Assembly (NCBI GenBank): GCA_905221605.1
Contig: CAJNDS010000446.1
Coordinates: 246,001-310,000, forward strand
Reading direction: 5' to 3'
Source: Symbiodinium natans
Taxonomy: Eukaryota; Sar; Dinophyceae; Suessiales; Symbiodiniaceae
DNA length: 64,000 bases
Shown: piece by piece, positions 20,923 to 31,379 of the stretch
How positions within the stretch are numbered: position 1 is the first letter of the stretch
Layout: every line of letters starts with the position of its first letter
Made by a program: the position numbers and the translations under genes
Notes under the pieces: model-generated
The model's input: only the letters and a program-made list of their open reading frames with translations
What the model was told of the DNA's origin: nothing
Database searches by the model: none

Positions 20923-21044
20923 TACTTGGAGATTCAGGATGCTTTGTAACCCAGTTATATCTGTACTTAGCGTACTTAAGGGGCTTCTAAGTGGGCTGTA
21001 AATACAGTCATAATTGGTTTATATGTACCCTGAACCTCCAAGTA
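20923..21044 (+). mobile_element. Introner-like element family F, copy 2
   Basis: Ends TACTTGGAGATTCAGG and TACCCTGAACCTCCAAGTA are inverted repeats with few mismatches. The interior contains TACTTAGCGTACTTAAGG. Flanked by CCCT and CCCC; no exons are recognisable beside it. Confidence 0.8.
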
Positions 21045-21204
21045 CCCCCCCTTGAACCCCCCCTCCCTTAAGCGCCCTAAACCCTTAAGCGCCCTAAACC
21101 CTTAAGCACCCTAAACCCTAAACCCTAAACCCTAAACCCTAAACCCTAAACCCTAAACCCTATCAGCCCTAAACAAACCCTACAATGAACCCCCCTCTCT
21201 CAAG

Positions 21205-21669
21205 AGCCCTATACAAGTTGAAGGAGACACCCTAAACCCTAAACCCTAAACCCTAAACCCTATCAGCCCTATAAAAGTTGAAGGAGACCTGGGGGTGTTC
21301 CTCAACTTAGCGGCCGCCTCAAAGGGCTTTGACCTTTTCAGGGCCCACACCTGGAGCTTTAGGGTTTAGGGTTTAGGGTTGTAGGTTGTAGGGTTTAGGG
21401 TTTAGGGTTTAGGGTCTCGGGATTACGGATTTTGGGACTTGCGGTTGGGAAGCTTTGGGGGCATCTGGTGCATGCGGGGGACTCAACGATTAAGGTCTCA
21501 TTCTCGCCAACGATCAATTAGGGTTTAGGGTTTGTGGTTTAGGGTTTAGGGTTTAGGTTTCGGGATTCCTGAATTCCCGAGGTCATGGCGTTCTGCCTGA
21601 GCGCGGCGTTTCCGGACAAGGCACACGCGCTGCGGGTCGGTTGGCCGCCGATGGCTTTGCTGCTCGCAG
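21205..21669 (+). CDS. Three exons in phase, one intron made of telomere repeats
   Basis: Exon 21205-21223 (AGC to GAAG), exon 21284-21363 and exon 21582-21669 read SPIQVEG, then DLGVFLNLAAASKGFDLFRA to WSFR, then VMAFCLSAAFPDKAHALRVG and on to a donor at GTCTTG. All phases match. Intron 1 (60 bp, GA-AG) is CCCTAAA repeats between two copies of CCCTATA(C/A)AAGTTGAAGGAGAC-type sequence, a direct repeat of about 23 bp. Intron 2 (21364-21581) starts at GTTTAGGG. Product unknown. Confidence 0.52.
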
Positions 21670-21792
21670 GTCTTGGGCTGGTTTTACTCTAGGGTCCTGT
21701 TGAGTTCCGGGTTTAAGTTGAAATTTTGATCGGGTATGTGGGTTTAGTTCGAAGTAAAACAAGTTAGTACTGGGCTCAGATTCGGATGATTC

Positions 21793-21796
<4 letters not shown>

Positions 21797-21832
<36 letters not shown>

Positions 21833-21850
21833 TTATTTATTTATATATTC
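21797..21850 (+). repeat. TA microsatellite
   Basis: ATATATAT run followed by TATTTATTTATTTATATA. Confidence 0.93.
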
Positions 21851-22453
21851 AGGATCCCGTGCTAGAGAGCGGTGCGGATTTTGGGGGGCTGAGGGATGGG
21901 TTTCAGCTTACGTCTTGGCGGAGTTCGGGACCTGGATGGCTTTCATGGAGCAGTTTGGAGGAATAGGGTTTAAGTAAAGTTTAAGGGTTTAGGGTTTAGG
22001 GTTTAGGGTTAAGACTTGAGGCGGTTAAGGGTTTAAAGTCCAAGTTTAGGGTCTACTGCTCCCCTCTTGTACATGCAACTCGAATTGCGGGCTCCCCTAA
22101 ACCCTTAACGGGTGCCGGCTTGAATTGTGTGTGAGCGTCTAAGTGTCCCACGCCCTATGAACCCAAACCCTGCGTACCGTGAAGCTCTGAGCCCCAAACT
22201 TTAACCCCCTAAACCCTGTAAGCCAGAACCAACCTTATATACACCCCTTGAGCCTCATACACCCTGCGCCCCATAAACCCCAGGCCCGCAAAAAGAAAAC
22301 ATAAGCCCCATAAGCCCCACCAGCCCTCACCTCGATAAAGCCCACCAATGTCCTGAACTTCTTGCCGATCGATCATGAGGTCACAAGACCGCCAGCGCCC
22401 CTAAAGCATACCCATAAACGCTGCAAGTCCTAAACCCTAGGGTTCTTGCAAAG

Positions 22454-22656
22454 TGCAAGAAATGCATTCCATCGGAATCCTCAAAAGAAAGGACGCGGCA
22501 CCATGTGAAACAAGGTTCGTACTACTGTTATTGGTGAGTGAAAACGAGGTTCCTTTTTTAATTTTAACGCTACGCGACCCGCCTCGGCCCGGCCCAGCGC
22601 ATCCGCGTCAGCATCGTGATTCCGCAGCGCCCAAGTCGCTGGACCCCAAGCAATAA
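22454..22656 (+). CDS. 3' end of a gene, two exons
   Basis: Exon 22454-22514 follows TTGCAAAG and reads 20 codons with a CxxC, CKKCIPSESSKERTRHHVKQ, ending in G before GTTCGT. Exon 22598-22656 follows GGCCCAG and in matching phase reads AHPRQHRDSAAPKSLDPKQ to TAA at 22654-22656. The intron is 83 bp, GT-AG. The CxxC start and basic residues suggest a small metal-binding or RNA-binding tail, but no family is identified. A second open frame in exon 2 would not match in phase. Confidence 0.58.
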
Positions 22657-22820
22657 GGGTTGGGTTGAGGGTTGAGGGTTGAGGGTTCCGGGTTTATGGT
22701 TTATGGTTTGGGGTTTGGGGTTGAGGGTTAGTTTAGGAAGGTTCACGCTTTGGGGTTGAGGGTTTTTTTGGGTTTAGGGTTTGGCTTGGAGTGATCGTAG
22801 GGTTGAGCCAGGCCCCTTAA

Positions 22821-22821
22821 A

Positions 22822-22853
<32 letters not shown>
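22821..22853 (+). repeat. Poly-G tract, 33 bases
   Basis: The longest G homopolymer in the window; followed by GTGGGTGGGGG. Length is likely unreliable in any assembly. Confidence 0.9.
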
Positions 22854-22854
<1 letters not shown>

Positions 22855-22892
22855 GGGTGGGGGTGAAAAAGGGGGGGGGCCCTGCTGGGAAG

Positions 22893-23411
22893 GGCTGCAA
22901 CTGCCTCTGGTCCTGGCGAACCATCCGCTTGCGGACCCTGCTCACCTCGGGGGGGTACCCATTTGAGGCAAAAAAAGGGGTCCGAAAAAGGGCCTGGGGC
23001 TGGAGGGAGGATTTGGAGGGGGGTGCCTGTTCTGACTACCTATACACCTTCGGCCCGAGGCCTCGGCGGATATTGGTGAGTGTATATACTTGGTGTCCTT
23101 TCTGGAGATATAAGAAATATGAACCCTCCTTCACCATGACCCTAAACCCTAAACCCTAAACCCTAAACCCTAAACCCTAAACCCTAAACCCTTAAACCTA
23201 AACCCTAAACCCTAAACCCTAAACCCTAAACCCTAAACCCTAAACCCTAAACCCTAAACCCTAAACCCTAAACCCTAAACCCTAAACCCTAAACCCTAAA
23301 CCCTAAACCCTAAACCCTAAACCCTAAACCCTAACCCTAAACCCTAAACCCTAAACCCTAAACAGTGTGTTCCACCCCGTACCGGAGGCAGCCGACTTTG
23401 CTGGAGGAACG
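22893..23411 (+). CDS. Two candidate exons (22893-23075, 23366-23411)
   Basis: Exon 1 follows GGGAAG and reads 61 codons (starts GCNCLWSWRTIRLRTLLTSG), ending TTG before GTGAGT, an exact consensus donor. The candidate exon 2 follows AAACAG and ends before GTAAAG. In the compatible phase it reads CVPPRTGGSRLCWRN. The 290-bp intron contains the longest CCCTAAA array of the window. Another frame of exon 2 (VFHPVPEAADFAGGT) is equally open, so the join is tentative. Confidence 0.45.
23140..23362 (+). repeat. CCCTAAA array, about 32 units (longest)
   Basis: Almost perfect over 223 bp with only a few single-base slips. It ends directly at the acceptor AAACAG of the 23366 island, so it occupies the 3' part of a candidate intron. 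Confidence 0.98.
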
Positions 23412-23706
23412 GTAAAGGGGAGCATCCTTATAGATGAGGCACCTCAGGGTTTAGGGTTGAGGGTTTTGTTGGGTCTAGGGTTTAGGGTTTGGCGCCTGAA
23501 TCCTAAACCCCGGACCCTAGAATCCTGTCCCGAGGTTCGCTGGTAGTCAGGAAGCTATCAGCTATCACGGCTTTCAATTTCTGAGCCCCTTGAACCCGAA
23601 GGCCTCCCAAACCACCTAAACCTCCAACTCGAGAAGGGCCCACAAATTCTCCTTAAATCTCAAATACCCCCCCACGGCACCTGGGTTTCTGTGTTCCTGC
23701 TGACAG

Positions 23707-23930
23707 GTTTGGCGGTTACTGCAGCCCAGTGGTACCCTTTACCCGCTTCCCTTTTAAAGTAGCCAACCAAAAAAAGTACCCGCATTAAAATCTGGCTACT
23801 GGGCTACCAAGATTATGATCCAGCCAGGGAGTCATGTGAGCAAATACAACACACTCCTCAGTCAATACAGGGTGCTTACAACATTAGTAGTAGCATTCCC
23901 TTAAAGGTCCCTATATCAGTATACCATTAA
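23707..23930 (+). CDS. Possible terminal exons around a family D element
   Basis: Exon 23707-23731 (VWRLLQPS) ends before GTACCC; exon 23812-23930 follows GGCTACCAAG and reads YDPARESCEQIQHTPQ and on to TAA at 23928-23930, in matching phase. The 80-bp intron corresponds to a family D element. The second exon partly resembles sequence near 29405 (GGAGTCA.GTGAG..AATACAA), so part of it may be repeat-derived. Confidence 0.38.
23727..23811 (+). mobile_element. Introner-like element family D, copy 3
   Basis: AGCCCAGTGGTACC at the left and TACTGGGCTACCAAG at the right form the inverted repeats. The interior has AAAGTAGCCAACC as in the other copies. Confidence 0.65.
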
Positions 23931-24490
23931 GCCTCCCCGAAACCCCATTCTAACGATTTAGGTAGTAGCCCTAAACCCTAAACCCTAGACCCAAACCCGT
24001 GAACCCTAGACCCTAAACCCTAAACCCTATTCTAGTTATCCAGGCCCCCATACCCCAACCCCAACCAAAGATTCGCCCCAAGCTGGGAACCTCCAGCGAG
24101 GAACGCTTGCACGCGACTGATGGAATCACTGGGGTTTCGGGATTTGGGCTTTGGGCTTGGGGTTAGGGTCTGGGGTTTGAGAAAAGTAGAGTGTAGCCGA
24201 AGTATTCCCGAGTTGAGTTGTTTTTGACGGTAAGTCTAGGGCTGCACAAGGGTTCAGGGTTTAGGGATTAGGGTTTAGGGCTACGGTTTGTAAGCATCCC
24301 CGCGCCAAGGCTTGAAGCAGTTTCAGCTTGTCTGAAAGCTTTAGTCAAAAGCTTCGTGTACTATAGGCATCGGAATCCTATGGTCCCTAGCTGCTTATGC
24401 TATAGCATGACCCCCAAAACCCTTTTCCAATGATTAAGGCCCCAAAAGTATGGGGCTCAGGGTTTAGTTAGTTGCCAGGTCACTCCCCAG

Positions 24491-24568
24491 TGGGCAGTGC
24501 TTCCCTCTTGCATCTTCGAAGACATCATTGAGGCCGAACTCAGGGCGCTTGGGCTTCAGTGCGTTTAG
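24491..24568 (+). CDS. Terminal or internal exon island
   Basis: Follows CACTCCCCAG and reads WAVLPSCIFEDIIEAELRAL, then GLQC, meeting TAG of the first telomere unit at 24566-24568. Alternatively the same unit gives a GTTTAG donor after TGC. Well-biased third positions; product unknown. Confidence 0.45.
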   Translation, partial: WAVLPSCIFEDIIEAELRALGLQCV

Positions 24569-25265
24569 GGTTTAGGGTTTAGGGTTTAGGGTTTAGGGTT
24601 TAGGAGCCCTGAACACGCAACTGTTGAGTGTTTCGGGTTTGGCGTGGGTGAGTGAACCTTTCAACCCAAAATCTTGAGAACCCAAGTCGCTGGAGCCTCC
24701 CATCCGCCCGTGATAGTAGGAGCACTGGGGTTGAAGAGCTTTCCGCTTGTTTTCAGGGTTTAGGGGGGAGTTTAGAGGCACAAGGACCAAGGTCGTACCC
24801 GATGAATTCCTCAACTTTACACACCAATTCCCGAACAGCTCCAAAACGATCAACAAGCAAAGGAAACGTTCTATACCCTATACCCTAAACCCTAAACCGG
24901 TCCTACCCGCCCTGTAAACCCCGCGTGTCTCAGCCCACAACCCTTCCTGCCTCTTTGGGGCTGTGAGAACTTGACGCTCACAAATCCAAATCCACAAAGA
25001 ACCCTATCCCCTTTAAACCCTGAGCCCTCAACCCTTAACCTCCCCTCAGCCCGTTGCACTCAACCGTAAACTGTCTCCAACCTTGAACCCTGAACCAACC
25101 CTCGGGTATACGGCGAAGCCCTAAAGCCAAAGCCCCATAAAGTCCGAAGCCGTAGCCCTACACCCTAAACCCTAAACCCTAAACCCCAAACCCTAAACCC
25201 TTACCCCTAAACCCTTAACCCTAAACCCTTAACCCCCTGGCCCAGAAGCCCCAGAAAGCTCAAAG

Positions 25266-25357
25266 CCCCGCGACTCTCAGATTCTGGAGATTGTCATCCA
25301 GTCCAACCCGCAGCAAAAGCCCTCCTCTGAGGCGTCTTTTGGGACTGAGTCACTAGG
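25266..25357 (+). CDS. Exon island, 30 codons
   Basis: Follows GCTCAAAG and reads PRDSQILEIVIQSNPQQKPS, continuing to ESL before GGTTTAG. The donor is again provided by a telomere unit. Product unknown. Confidence 0.45.
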
Positions 25358-25994
25358 GTTTAGGGTTTAGGGTTTAGCGTTTGGAGGTTTTAGGCCTAGG
25401 CTGAGGGTTTGCAGGTTTTTGGGCTCTAGGACTCTAGGGTTAAGGGTCTGGGGTCTTGGGGTGTTATTCGGCTTTAGGTGTGAAGGTTTAGGGTTTAAGG
25501 CCCTTCATTATAGGGTCCATGCATAGCGCTTCGAATGTGAAGGAGCACTTAATTCCCAAAAGCCCAATTGAGAACTGCGAGCCCAACTTTCACGTTCTCA
25601 GCACAGAAAGCTGAAAACCCGAAACCGCTCGGGGCTGTCTCCAGCTGGGTTTAGGGTTTGGGGTTTGGGGTTTGGGGTTTGAGGGTTAATTAGGGTTTGG
25701 TTTGGGGTTTCAACCCTGTAGTGCACATGGGTTGGAGGGCTTTGTGGGTGCGAGTTGGTTTGGGGCTGTCCGCTTCTGGCCAGCTCTTTCTGCACCTGGA
25801 CCCGGCCCTCTTGCTCTACCTTGCTGATGGCTGAGATGGGGATTTGGGGGGATGCATAATATATGGGTCGGAATAAATACATTATACCTAAATAACCCCC
25901 AAAACCCTGTTCTAATCATCAAGGCCCTTAAAGTATACCCCTTCACCCCCAACTGCCAACGACAACGGCCTCCAGCCTCAACCCTATCTTGTGG

Positions 25995-26118
25995 AGCCCC
26001 CAAGCCCTATCACGATTCGTCCTTCATGCCTCCGAAACAGGAAAAGACCGCCTGCCTTGGGCATATATTTCCTTTTCTTGAGATACCAGATCACTGTAGA
26101 GTAGCCCAAAGCAATTAA
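25995..26118 (+). CDS. Possible terminal exon island
   Basis: A frame through this segment reads GAPKPYHDSSFMPPKQEKTA and further to TAA at 26116-26118. Upstream there is AACCCTGTTCTAATCATCAAGG-type sequence that recurs at 20850, 24030 and 37400, so the intron or gap before it is repeat-derived. Acceptor uncertain. Confidence 0.35.
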
Positions 26119-26186
26119 AGCCCGTCACGTGGGCTGTTCTCTGAACATCCTGGTTGCCATTTTGCCCTACAAACCCTAAACCCCAG

Positions 26187-26355
26187 GATCCCCTGTGGCT
26201 TCAGGAGCTTCTCAAATGTTTTGGGGGTTGTCAGGCTTCAACAAGGCTCTTCTCCTCGCCACCCCCCCCCCCCCCAGAGAGTCAGAGCCCAGCCAAGAGA
26301 ATGCAGAGAATCCGTGGATTGCCCACCCTCCAGAAAATCTTTACAGAGCAACCCT
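26187..26355 (+). CDS. Two exons in phase with a poly-C intron
   Basis: Exon 26187-26234 reads SPVASGASQMFWGLS, ending CAG before GC. Exon 26278-26355 follows a 15-base C-run and CAG and in matching phase reads ESQSPAKRMQRIRGLPTLQK, then IFTEQP, ending before GTACCC. The 43-bp intron would be GC-AG with the C-run as pyrimidine tract. Product unknown, basic. Confidence 0.45.
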
Positions 26356-26663
26356 GTACCCTAAACCCTAAACCCTAAACCCTAAACTCTAAACCCTAAA
26401 CCCTAAACCCTAAACCCTAAACCCTAAACCCCACCACCACCAAGAATCCTGCAGAGACTCCCAGGGCATGCCCAGTCCAAGACGATCCCTTCAGTGCCCC
26501 CAGGTTTGCTGAGTCATAGGGTTTGGGGTTCAGGGTTTAGGGTTTAGGGTTTAGGGTTTAGGGTTTAGGGTTTAGGGTTTAGGGTTTAGGGTAATTTAGG
26601 GTTTGGGTTGAAGTGCGGCTTCGGCATTGAGTCTGAGAGTTAGTCTAAGGCGCATCCCCAAAG

Positions 26664-26745
26664 CATGACTGAGGTTACCTTCATGCTGGGCAACGGGCAG
26701 CATGTGAAGAATCCGAACCTGCGCGGGAAGGAAAGGAGGGAGTGG
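26664..26745 (+). CDS. Exon island, 27 codons
   Basis: Follows CCCCAAAG and reads MTEVTFMLGNGQHVKNPNLR, then GKERREW before GTAGGG. It could be a first exon starting at the ATG (26665). High third-base bias; product unknown. Confidence 0.48.
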
Positions 26746-26989
26746 GTAGGGGTTTAGGGTTCAGGGTTCAGGGTTCAGGGTTTAGGGTTTAGGGTTTAGG
26801 GTTTAGGGTTTATGGGGTCCAAGCTCCAGTGAAGTTCTTCCACGTGACTGTGAGGAGAAGGCTGGCTCATGATACCAGGCCCACCATAAACTTATACCCG
26901 TATCACTGTCAGGAGGCAGATCATAATGAGTAAGGGTGCGTTCTTGGGGGGGGGGGGGTGGATACTTTAGAAAGGAACCTTGACTTAAA

Positions 26990-27027
26990 GATCAAAGACC
27001 TCAAAAGGGCACCACTGGGCTACCAAG
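26990..27027 (+). mobile_element. Family D element, 3' fragment
   Basis: AAAGGGCACCACTGGGCTACCAAG matches the family D 3' end; it immediately precedes the terminal exon at 27028. Confidence 0.55.
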
Positions 27028-27092
27028 TAGATGAAGAAAGGATCATGAAGCCGCGAATCAATTCCTTCGAATGCTTGCAAGCCCGCCCCTAA
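27028..27092 (+). CDS. Terminal exon island
   Basis: Starts after the family D end CTACCAAG and reads DEERIMKPRINSFECLQARP to a TAA at 27090-27092 supplied by the first CCCTAAA unit. The acceptor lies at the element boundary, as in other introner-type introns here. Confidence 0.42.
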
Positions 27093-27232
27093 ACCCTAAA
27101 CCCTAAACCCTAAACCCTAAACCCTAAACCCTAAACCCTCGAACTTGGTCAACTTCAGGCCTTGGGAACCGTAAAGTAAACCCCCAAGGCCACACTTCCA
27201 TGTCAGAAATCCCTGAGACCTGAAAACAACAT

Positions 27233-27339
27233 AACCCTAAACCCTAAACCCTAAACCCTAAACCCTAAACCCTAAACCCTAAACCCTAAACCCTAACCCT
27301 AAACCCTAAACCCTAAACCCTAAACCCTAAACCCTAAGC
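27233..27339 (+). repeat. CCCTAAA array, about 15 units
   Basis: Perfect units with one 6-base slip; a shorter array precedes at 27087-27140. Confidence 0.96.
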
Positions 27340-27615
27340 CCTAGGCATACTTCTGGGAGCCCTTCGTGTCGTAAGCTGTTCGCCCTGGGGTTCGGGCTCG
27401 CAAAGAAGAGTGTAGGGTTTAGGGTTTAAGGTTTAGGGTTTAGGGTTTAGGTTCCAAAGCCTAAAGCGCAGAAAAACCCCGAAGCCGCCTGAAACAGCCT
27501 GAAACCGAAAACCTGAATTGCAGTTCTCAACCCTGAAGCCCTTAACCCCTATAATTATACACCCTAAACCCTACACCCTACACCCGAGACCCTTTACCCG
27601 ACACCCTCAACCCTG

Positions 27616-27704
27616 ATGTCGGGAGCCCTTTCGTGTGAGGCGGCGACTATCCTGAAGGGACTCATTGGGTCGGCCCTTGCCGCGTTTGCATCGGACGGAG
27701 GGCG
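27616..27704 (+). CDS. Possible first exon
   Basis: An ATG at 27616 opens MSGALSCEAATILKGLIGSA, then LAAFASDGGR, before the frame runs into TA microsatellite. A donor GTTCAG at about 27703 is plausible. The middle is hydrophobic, perhaps a membrane or signal segment. Confidence 0.42.
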
Positions 27705-27719
27705 TTCAGTTCTTGGCTT

Positions 27720-27850
27720 CTGTATATACATATATATATATATATACACTCATATAATTCTTCCATCCATACGTTTTCACGCAGATATATATATATATAC
27801 ATACATACATACATATATATATATATATATGCACGGTATAAACATATAGT
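27720..27850 (+). repeat. TA microsatellite block
   Basis: Three runs of ATATATATAT and CATACATACATACA within 130 bp. Confidence 0.92.
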
Positions 27851-28644
27851 TATATATACACAGACATACGAAGGTGCATGAATACTCGTTCATGGTTGCT
27901 TCCTTGTTCTCTCTGGAATACTGTGGAACCGAAGCCGCTGTCAATATAGCCCAGCAACCTGAACCCGAAACTCCCAAACATCGTAGGACGCAATGAGTGA
28001 GGGTTTAGGGTTTAGGGCTCAGGGTTTAGGGTTTAGGGTTTAGGGTTTAGGGGGAAGGTGAGGAATCCTGATACTCAGAAGCTGTCCTGGCGTGTTCGGT
28101 GTGTTGAAACGCTTATAGCACTAAATCCAGACATTCAAACGATTTGGACAAGTGGGCTGTTGGGCTTCATCTCCGCACTGTAGTCTGCAAGAGGTCATGT
28201 GGTCATAGTGCTTCCGAAATTTCCGGTCTCTCTCTCTCTATCTCTACGTCCATATCTATCTATATTCGGAGAGATATTATGTCCGTGCAGCTTTATATGG
28301 ACACCCACATGCATAAATAGTTAAATCTCTATATCTATCTATATATATATATATATATATATATAGCCAGAGAGACAGAAGAGGCTTGTTTATGGATGGA
28401 CCCAAGTGATCCACGTCCATACATGTATCCGCGTGCGCGCGCGCACACTCAACCCCTGCACCCCCACGGAACCCCAACCATCAGGAAGCCGAAAACTTTG
28501 ATCTCGGCAGACCCCAAACCCCGAGACCCTGAACCCTAAACCCTAAACCCTAAACCCTAAACCCTAAACCCTAGCCCTAAACCCTAAACCCTGAACCCTG
28601 AACCCTAAACCCTAAACCCCAAACCCCTCAACCCTAGACCGCAG

Positions 28645-28752
28645 CTCTTGAGCGCTTGGGCCAGGAATCCCAGCTACTGCCACCTCGTGGAGAACTCGCC
28701 GGTGCTCGTCTCCGGAATCATCCCGGGGCCCGGCGCGCAGCGCTGGGTTTAG
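28645..28752 (+). CDS. Exon island, 34 codons
   Basis: Follows AGACCGCAG and reads LLSAWARNPSYCHLVENSPV, then LVSGIIPGPGAQRW, at which a telomere unit gives either a GTTTAG donor at 28747 or a TAG stop at 28750-28752. CCCTAAA array upstream, TTTAGGG downstream. Strong third-base bias; no family recognised. Confidence 0.5.
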   Translation, partial: LLSAWARNPSYCHLVENSPVLVSGIIPGPGAQRWV

Positions 28753-29104
28753 GGTTTAGGGTTTAGGGTTTGTAGGGTTTGTAGGGTTTAGGGTTCAGCC
28801 CCCCCCCCCCCCCCCAAACCCCTAGAAGCCGAAACGCCCAAAACCCTGGAGGGTTTGAGGGTTGAGGCAGACCCAGAGCTGCCACTAACTGGCCATTCGG
28901 GGAGGTATGAAAGGGAGTATGTGTGTGGGGGGGGTTGAGGGTTTGGGGGTTTGGGGTTCCGGCTTTAGGGTTTAGGGTTCAGGGTTCACTTGGGGTTTAG
29001 GGGGCGAATGAGTGAACAAGTGAGCGAATAGGCGACATTAATGCGTGCACCAAAAGCGCGTACAAAATACATTGCATTTACAAGCGCAGTATAATTTGGC
29101 TTTT

Positions 29105-29140
29105 GCGAGGGCGCTTTTAGTATTATTATTTCGCCCTCGC
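29105..29140. other. Hairpin, 9-bp perfect stem
   Basis: GCGAGGGCG and CGCCCTCGC separated by 18 bp of T/A-rich loop. Not followed by a T-run; function unknown. Confidence 0.8.
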
Positions 29141-29302
29141 TTACACAACATTTTTGTTTACTAATTTCTTTCTATTCAGTACAGGCATGCACAATAAGAT
29201 TTCTTTTCGCACGCCATTACATTCATTTCTGTCACCCGGGGTTTTATGATGCTAATACAGCACAAAGGCTCGGACATATTAATATTCTTAATAAGTTTTT
29301 TT

Positions 29303-29340
29303 GAGGGGGCAAAATATGAGGTCCTTTAGTATGCCCCCTC
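29303..29340. other. Hairpin, 9-bp perfect stem
   Basis: GAGGGGGCA and TGCCCCCTC separated by 20 bp. It lies in the AT-rich segment, about 190 bp after the first hairpin. Confidence 0.8.
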
Positions 29341-29679
29341 TATACTGTATTGACGGTCCAAAATGTATTCTGGTAAGGCCCGTAACCTATAATATACTAA
29401 TAATCATGGAGTCAAGTGAGTGAATACAAGAACGAACTGTACGGGCTTTTTATCGAATGAGCTGTTCATAAAAAATCCCGCATATTATAATGAGAACAAG
29501 GTGAACGCGTGAATTTTGAATATTTCGGGCGAAGCAAAGTTTCGGGGTGCACATGGGAGTTGTGTTAGGACCTTTCTGGGATTCTTTTAGTTGGTTACAC
29601 ACAGCCTGCTGTACAAGGTTTCGATGGCGATGGGGCCCTAATTCACGTGTAGTGCTTCTCAGCATAGCCTTCTACCGCC

Positions 29680-30000
29680 CTAAACCCTACACCCCAAACC
29701 CCAAAACCATAAAAAGCCAAACGCCCAAAACCCAAAACCTCTAAAGCCCTAAAGCCCCTAAAGACCTGAAGCCCGAGAGCCCTAGAGCCCTTCAACGCCC
29801 CAAAACCCCGAAAGCTCCTAAAACCTCCAAAGCCTAAACCATAAAGCCCTTCAAAGCTTTTCAACGCGCTAAATCCCTAAAGCACCTAAAGCCCCTAAAG
29901 GCCTAAAACCCTAAAACCCCTCAACGCCTGAAACCCTAAAGCCCAAACCCCAAACCCCAAACCCTAAACCCTAAACCCCAAACCCCAAACCCTACATCCA
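29680..30000. repeat. Highly degenerate CCCTAAA-derived sequence
   Basis: Units such as CCCTAAAGCCCCTAAAG and AACCCCAAAAC fill the segment; no coding island seen. Confidence 0.85.
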
Positions 30001-30895
30001 GGTGCATTCGTGTCTTTACTGCTGTGGAGAAGACGAAGCAGTCGCCGGCACCTCAGGGTGTGGCGGGTTCAGGGTTTAGGGTTTAGGGCTCAGAGTGTTT
30101 GCGTTTACGATTTCAATCCAGAGTCTGAGAAGGTTTAGGGGTTCAGGGTTGAAGACTTCAGGGTTTAGAAGTTTAGGGTTAGGGGGTATAGGGTTTTATT
30201 TTCGGGCTTATGAGGTAGGGTTCACGGCTCGGGGCATTGGTTTGATCTTAGCTGGTTGCCAGGTTTCTGGGTTTAGCAGTTTAGCCTGTAGGGTGGCTTA
30301 ACCCTTGACCCTTAACCCGTAACCCTTAACCCTTGACCCTAAGACCCCGAAGGCTGCATGACACTGATTTCGCCGAGATCTTGTGGTCCACCAAGGGCTT
30401 TGGGTTTAGGGTTCGGGTCTATATTCGGGTAAGTTTATGGGAGTGTTCCATCCAGAGTACTCCTAAACCCTAAACCCTAAACCCAAAACCCTAAGCCCTA
30501 AGCCCTAAGCCCTAAACCCTAACCCTAAGCAAGCCTGGAGCCCTCAAACCCTACAACAGTAAGCCCTTTACACCCCAAAGTCCTATCCCTAAACCTGATT
30601 CTGATGATTCCATCCGTCTTAAACCCCTCCACCTCACAGCCCTGAACACCAAGCCCCGAACTATACACATTGAACCCTGAAACCATGAGGGTGTAGGAGT
30701 TTTTGGGCTTCGCCACTTAATTTGACCGTGCTTCCTGGAGACACCCCAGACTTGTGTCAACCACCCCGGCTCTGGTGCTTCACGATCTGCTTTTCCCTCT
30801 TTAGTGTTTAGGGTTTAGGGTTTAGGGCTTTAGGGTTTAGGGTTTAGGGTTTAGGCTTCAGAGGGTTTATGGTTTAGGGCTTCGTTGGCTTGCAG

Positions 30896-30978
30896 CCCCA
30901 CACCCGCAAAGGTACTACGACATCCGCATGCAGCTCAAGTACCAGCTGCGGATTCCCATCATGGACCCGCGTAACTAG
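30896..30978 (+). CDS. Terminal exon island
   Basis: Follows GGCTTGCAG and reads PHPQRYYDIRMQLKYQLRIP, then IMDPRN, to TAG at 30976-30978. The sequence has clear amphipathic, protein-like composition. Upstream TTTAGGG. Product unknown. Confidence 0.5.
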
Positions 30979-31379
30979 GGTCGGTTGCGGCGTGTTTTGA
31001 GGCTCAGGGTCAAACATGGATTTCAGACGTTAAAAACGATCCCCGAAAAGGAGCCCTAGTTTAGAGAACTACCCATATGTGTATATATATATATATATAC
31101 ATGTGTGCGTATATTTTCTATATATACGCATATATATATAGGCTGCTTGCTGCCTATCCCCGCCCCCCCTACTCTGTCAGTGTCTTGATACAGTAGCCTG
31201 ATAGAGTACAACTTTGTCTATAAACACAGCCACTGTTCAAAAACACCGCCCCTGTTTATCAACACTGTCACAGCCAACATCTGAAAACCCTACCACCCGC
31301 AAACGCCCAAAGCCAAGTTGGCTGAATGAGGATGTACAACCTGTAGGCTAATGGACCCTGAATTTAAAGCAGATTTAGA

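Larger units (their letters stand above)
29000..29640. other. AT-rich unique segment with two hairpins
   Basis: About 640 bp with no telomere units and a visibly higher A/T content than its flanks. It contains 9-bp inverted repeats at 29105-29140 and 29303-29340. Short open frames on both strands lack coding bias. Likely a decayed mobile element or intergenic insert; I support no gene. Confidence 0.7.
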
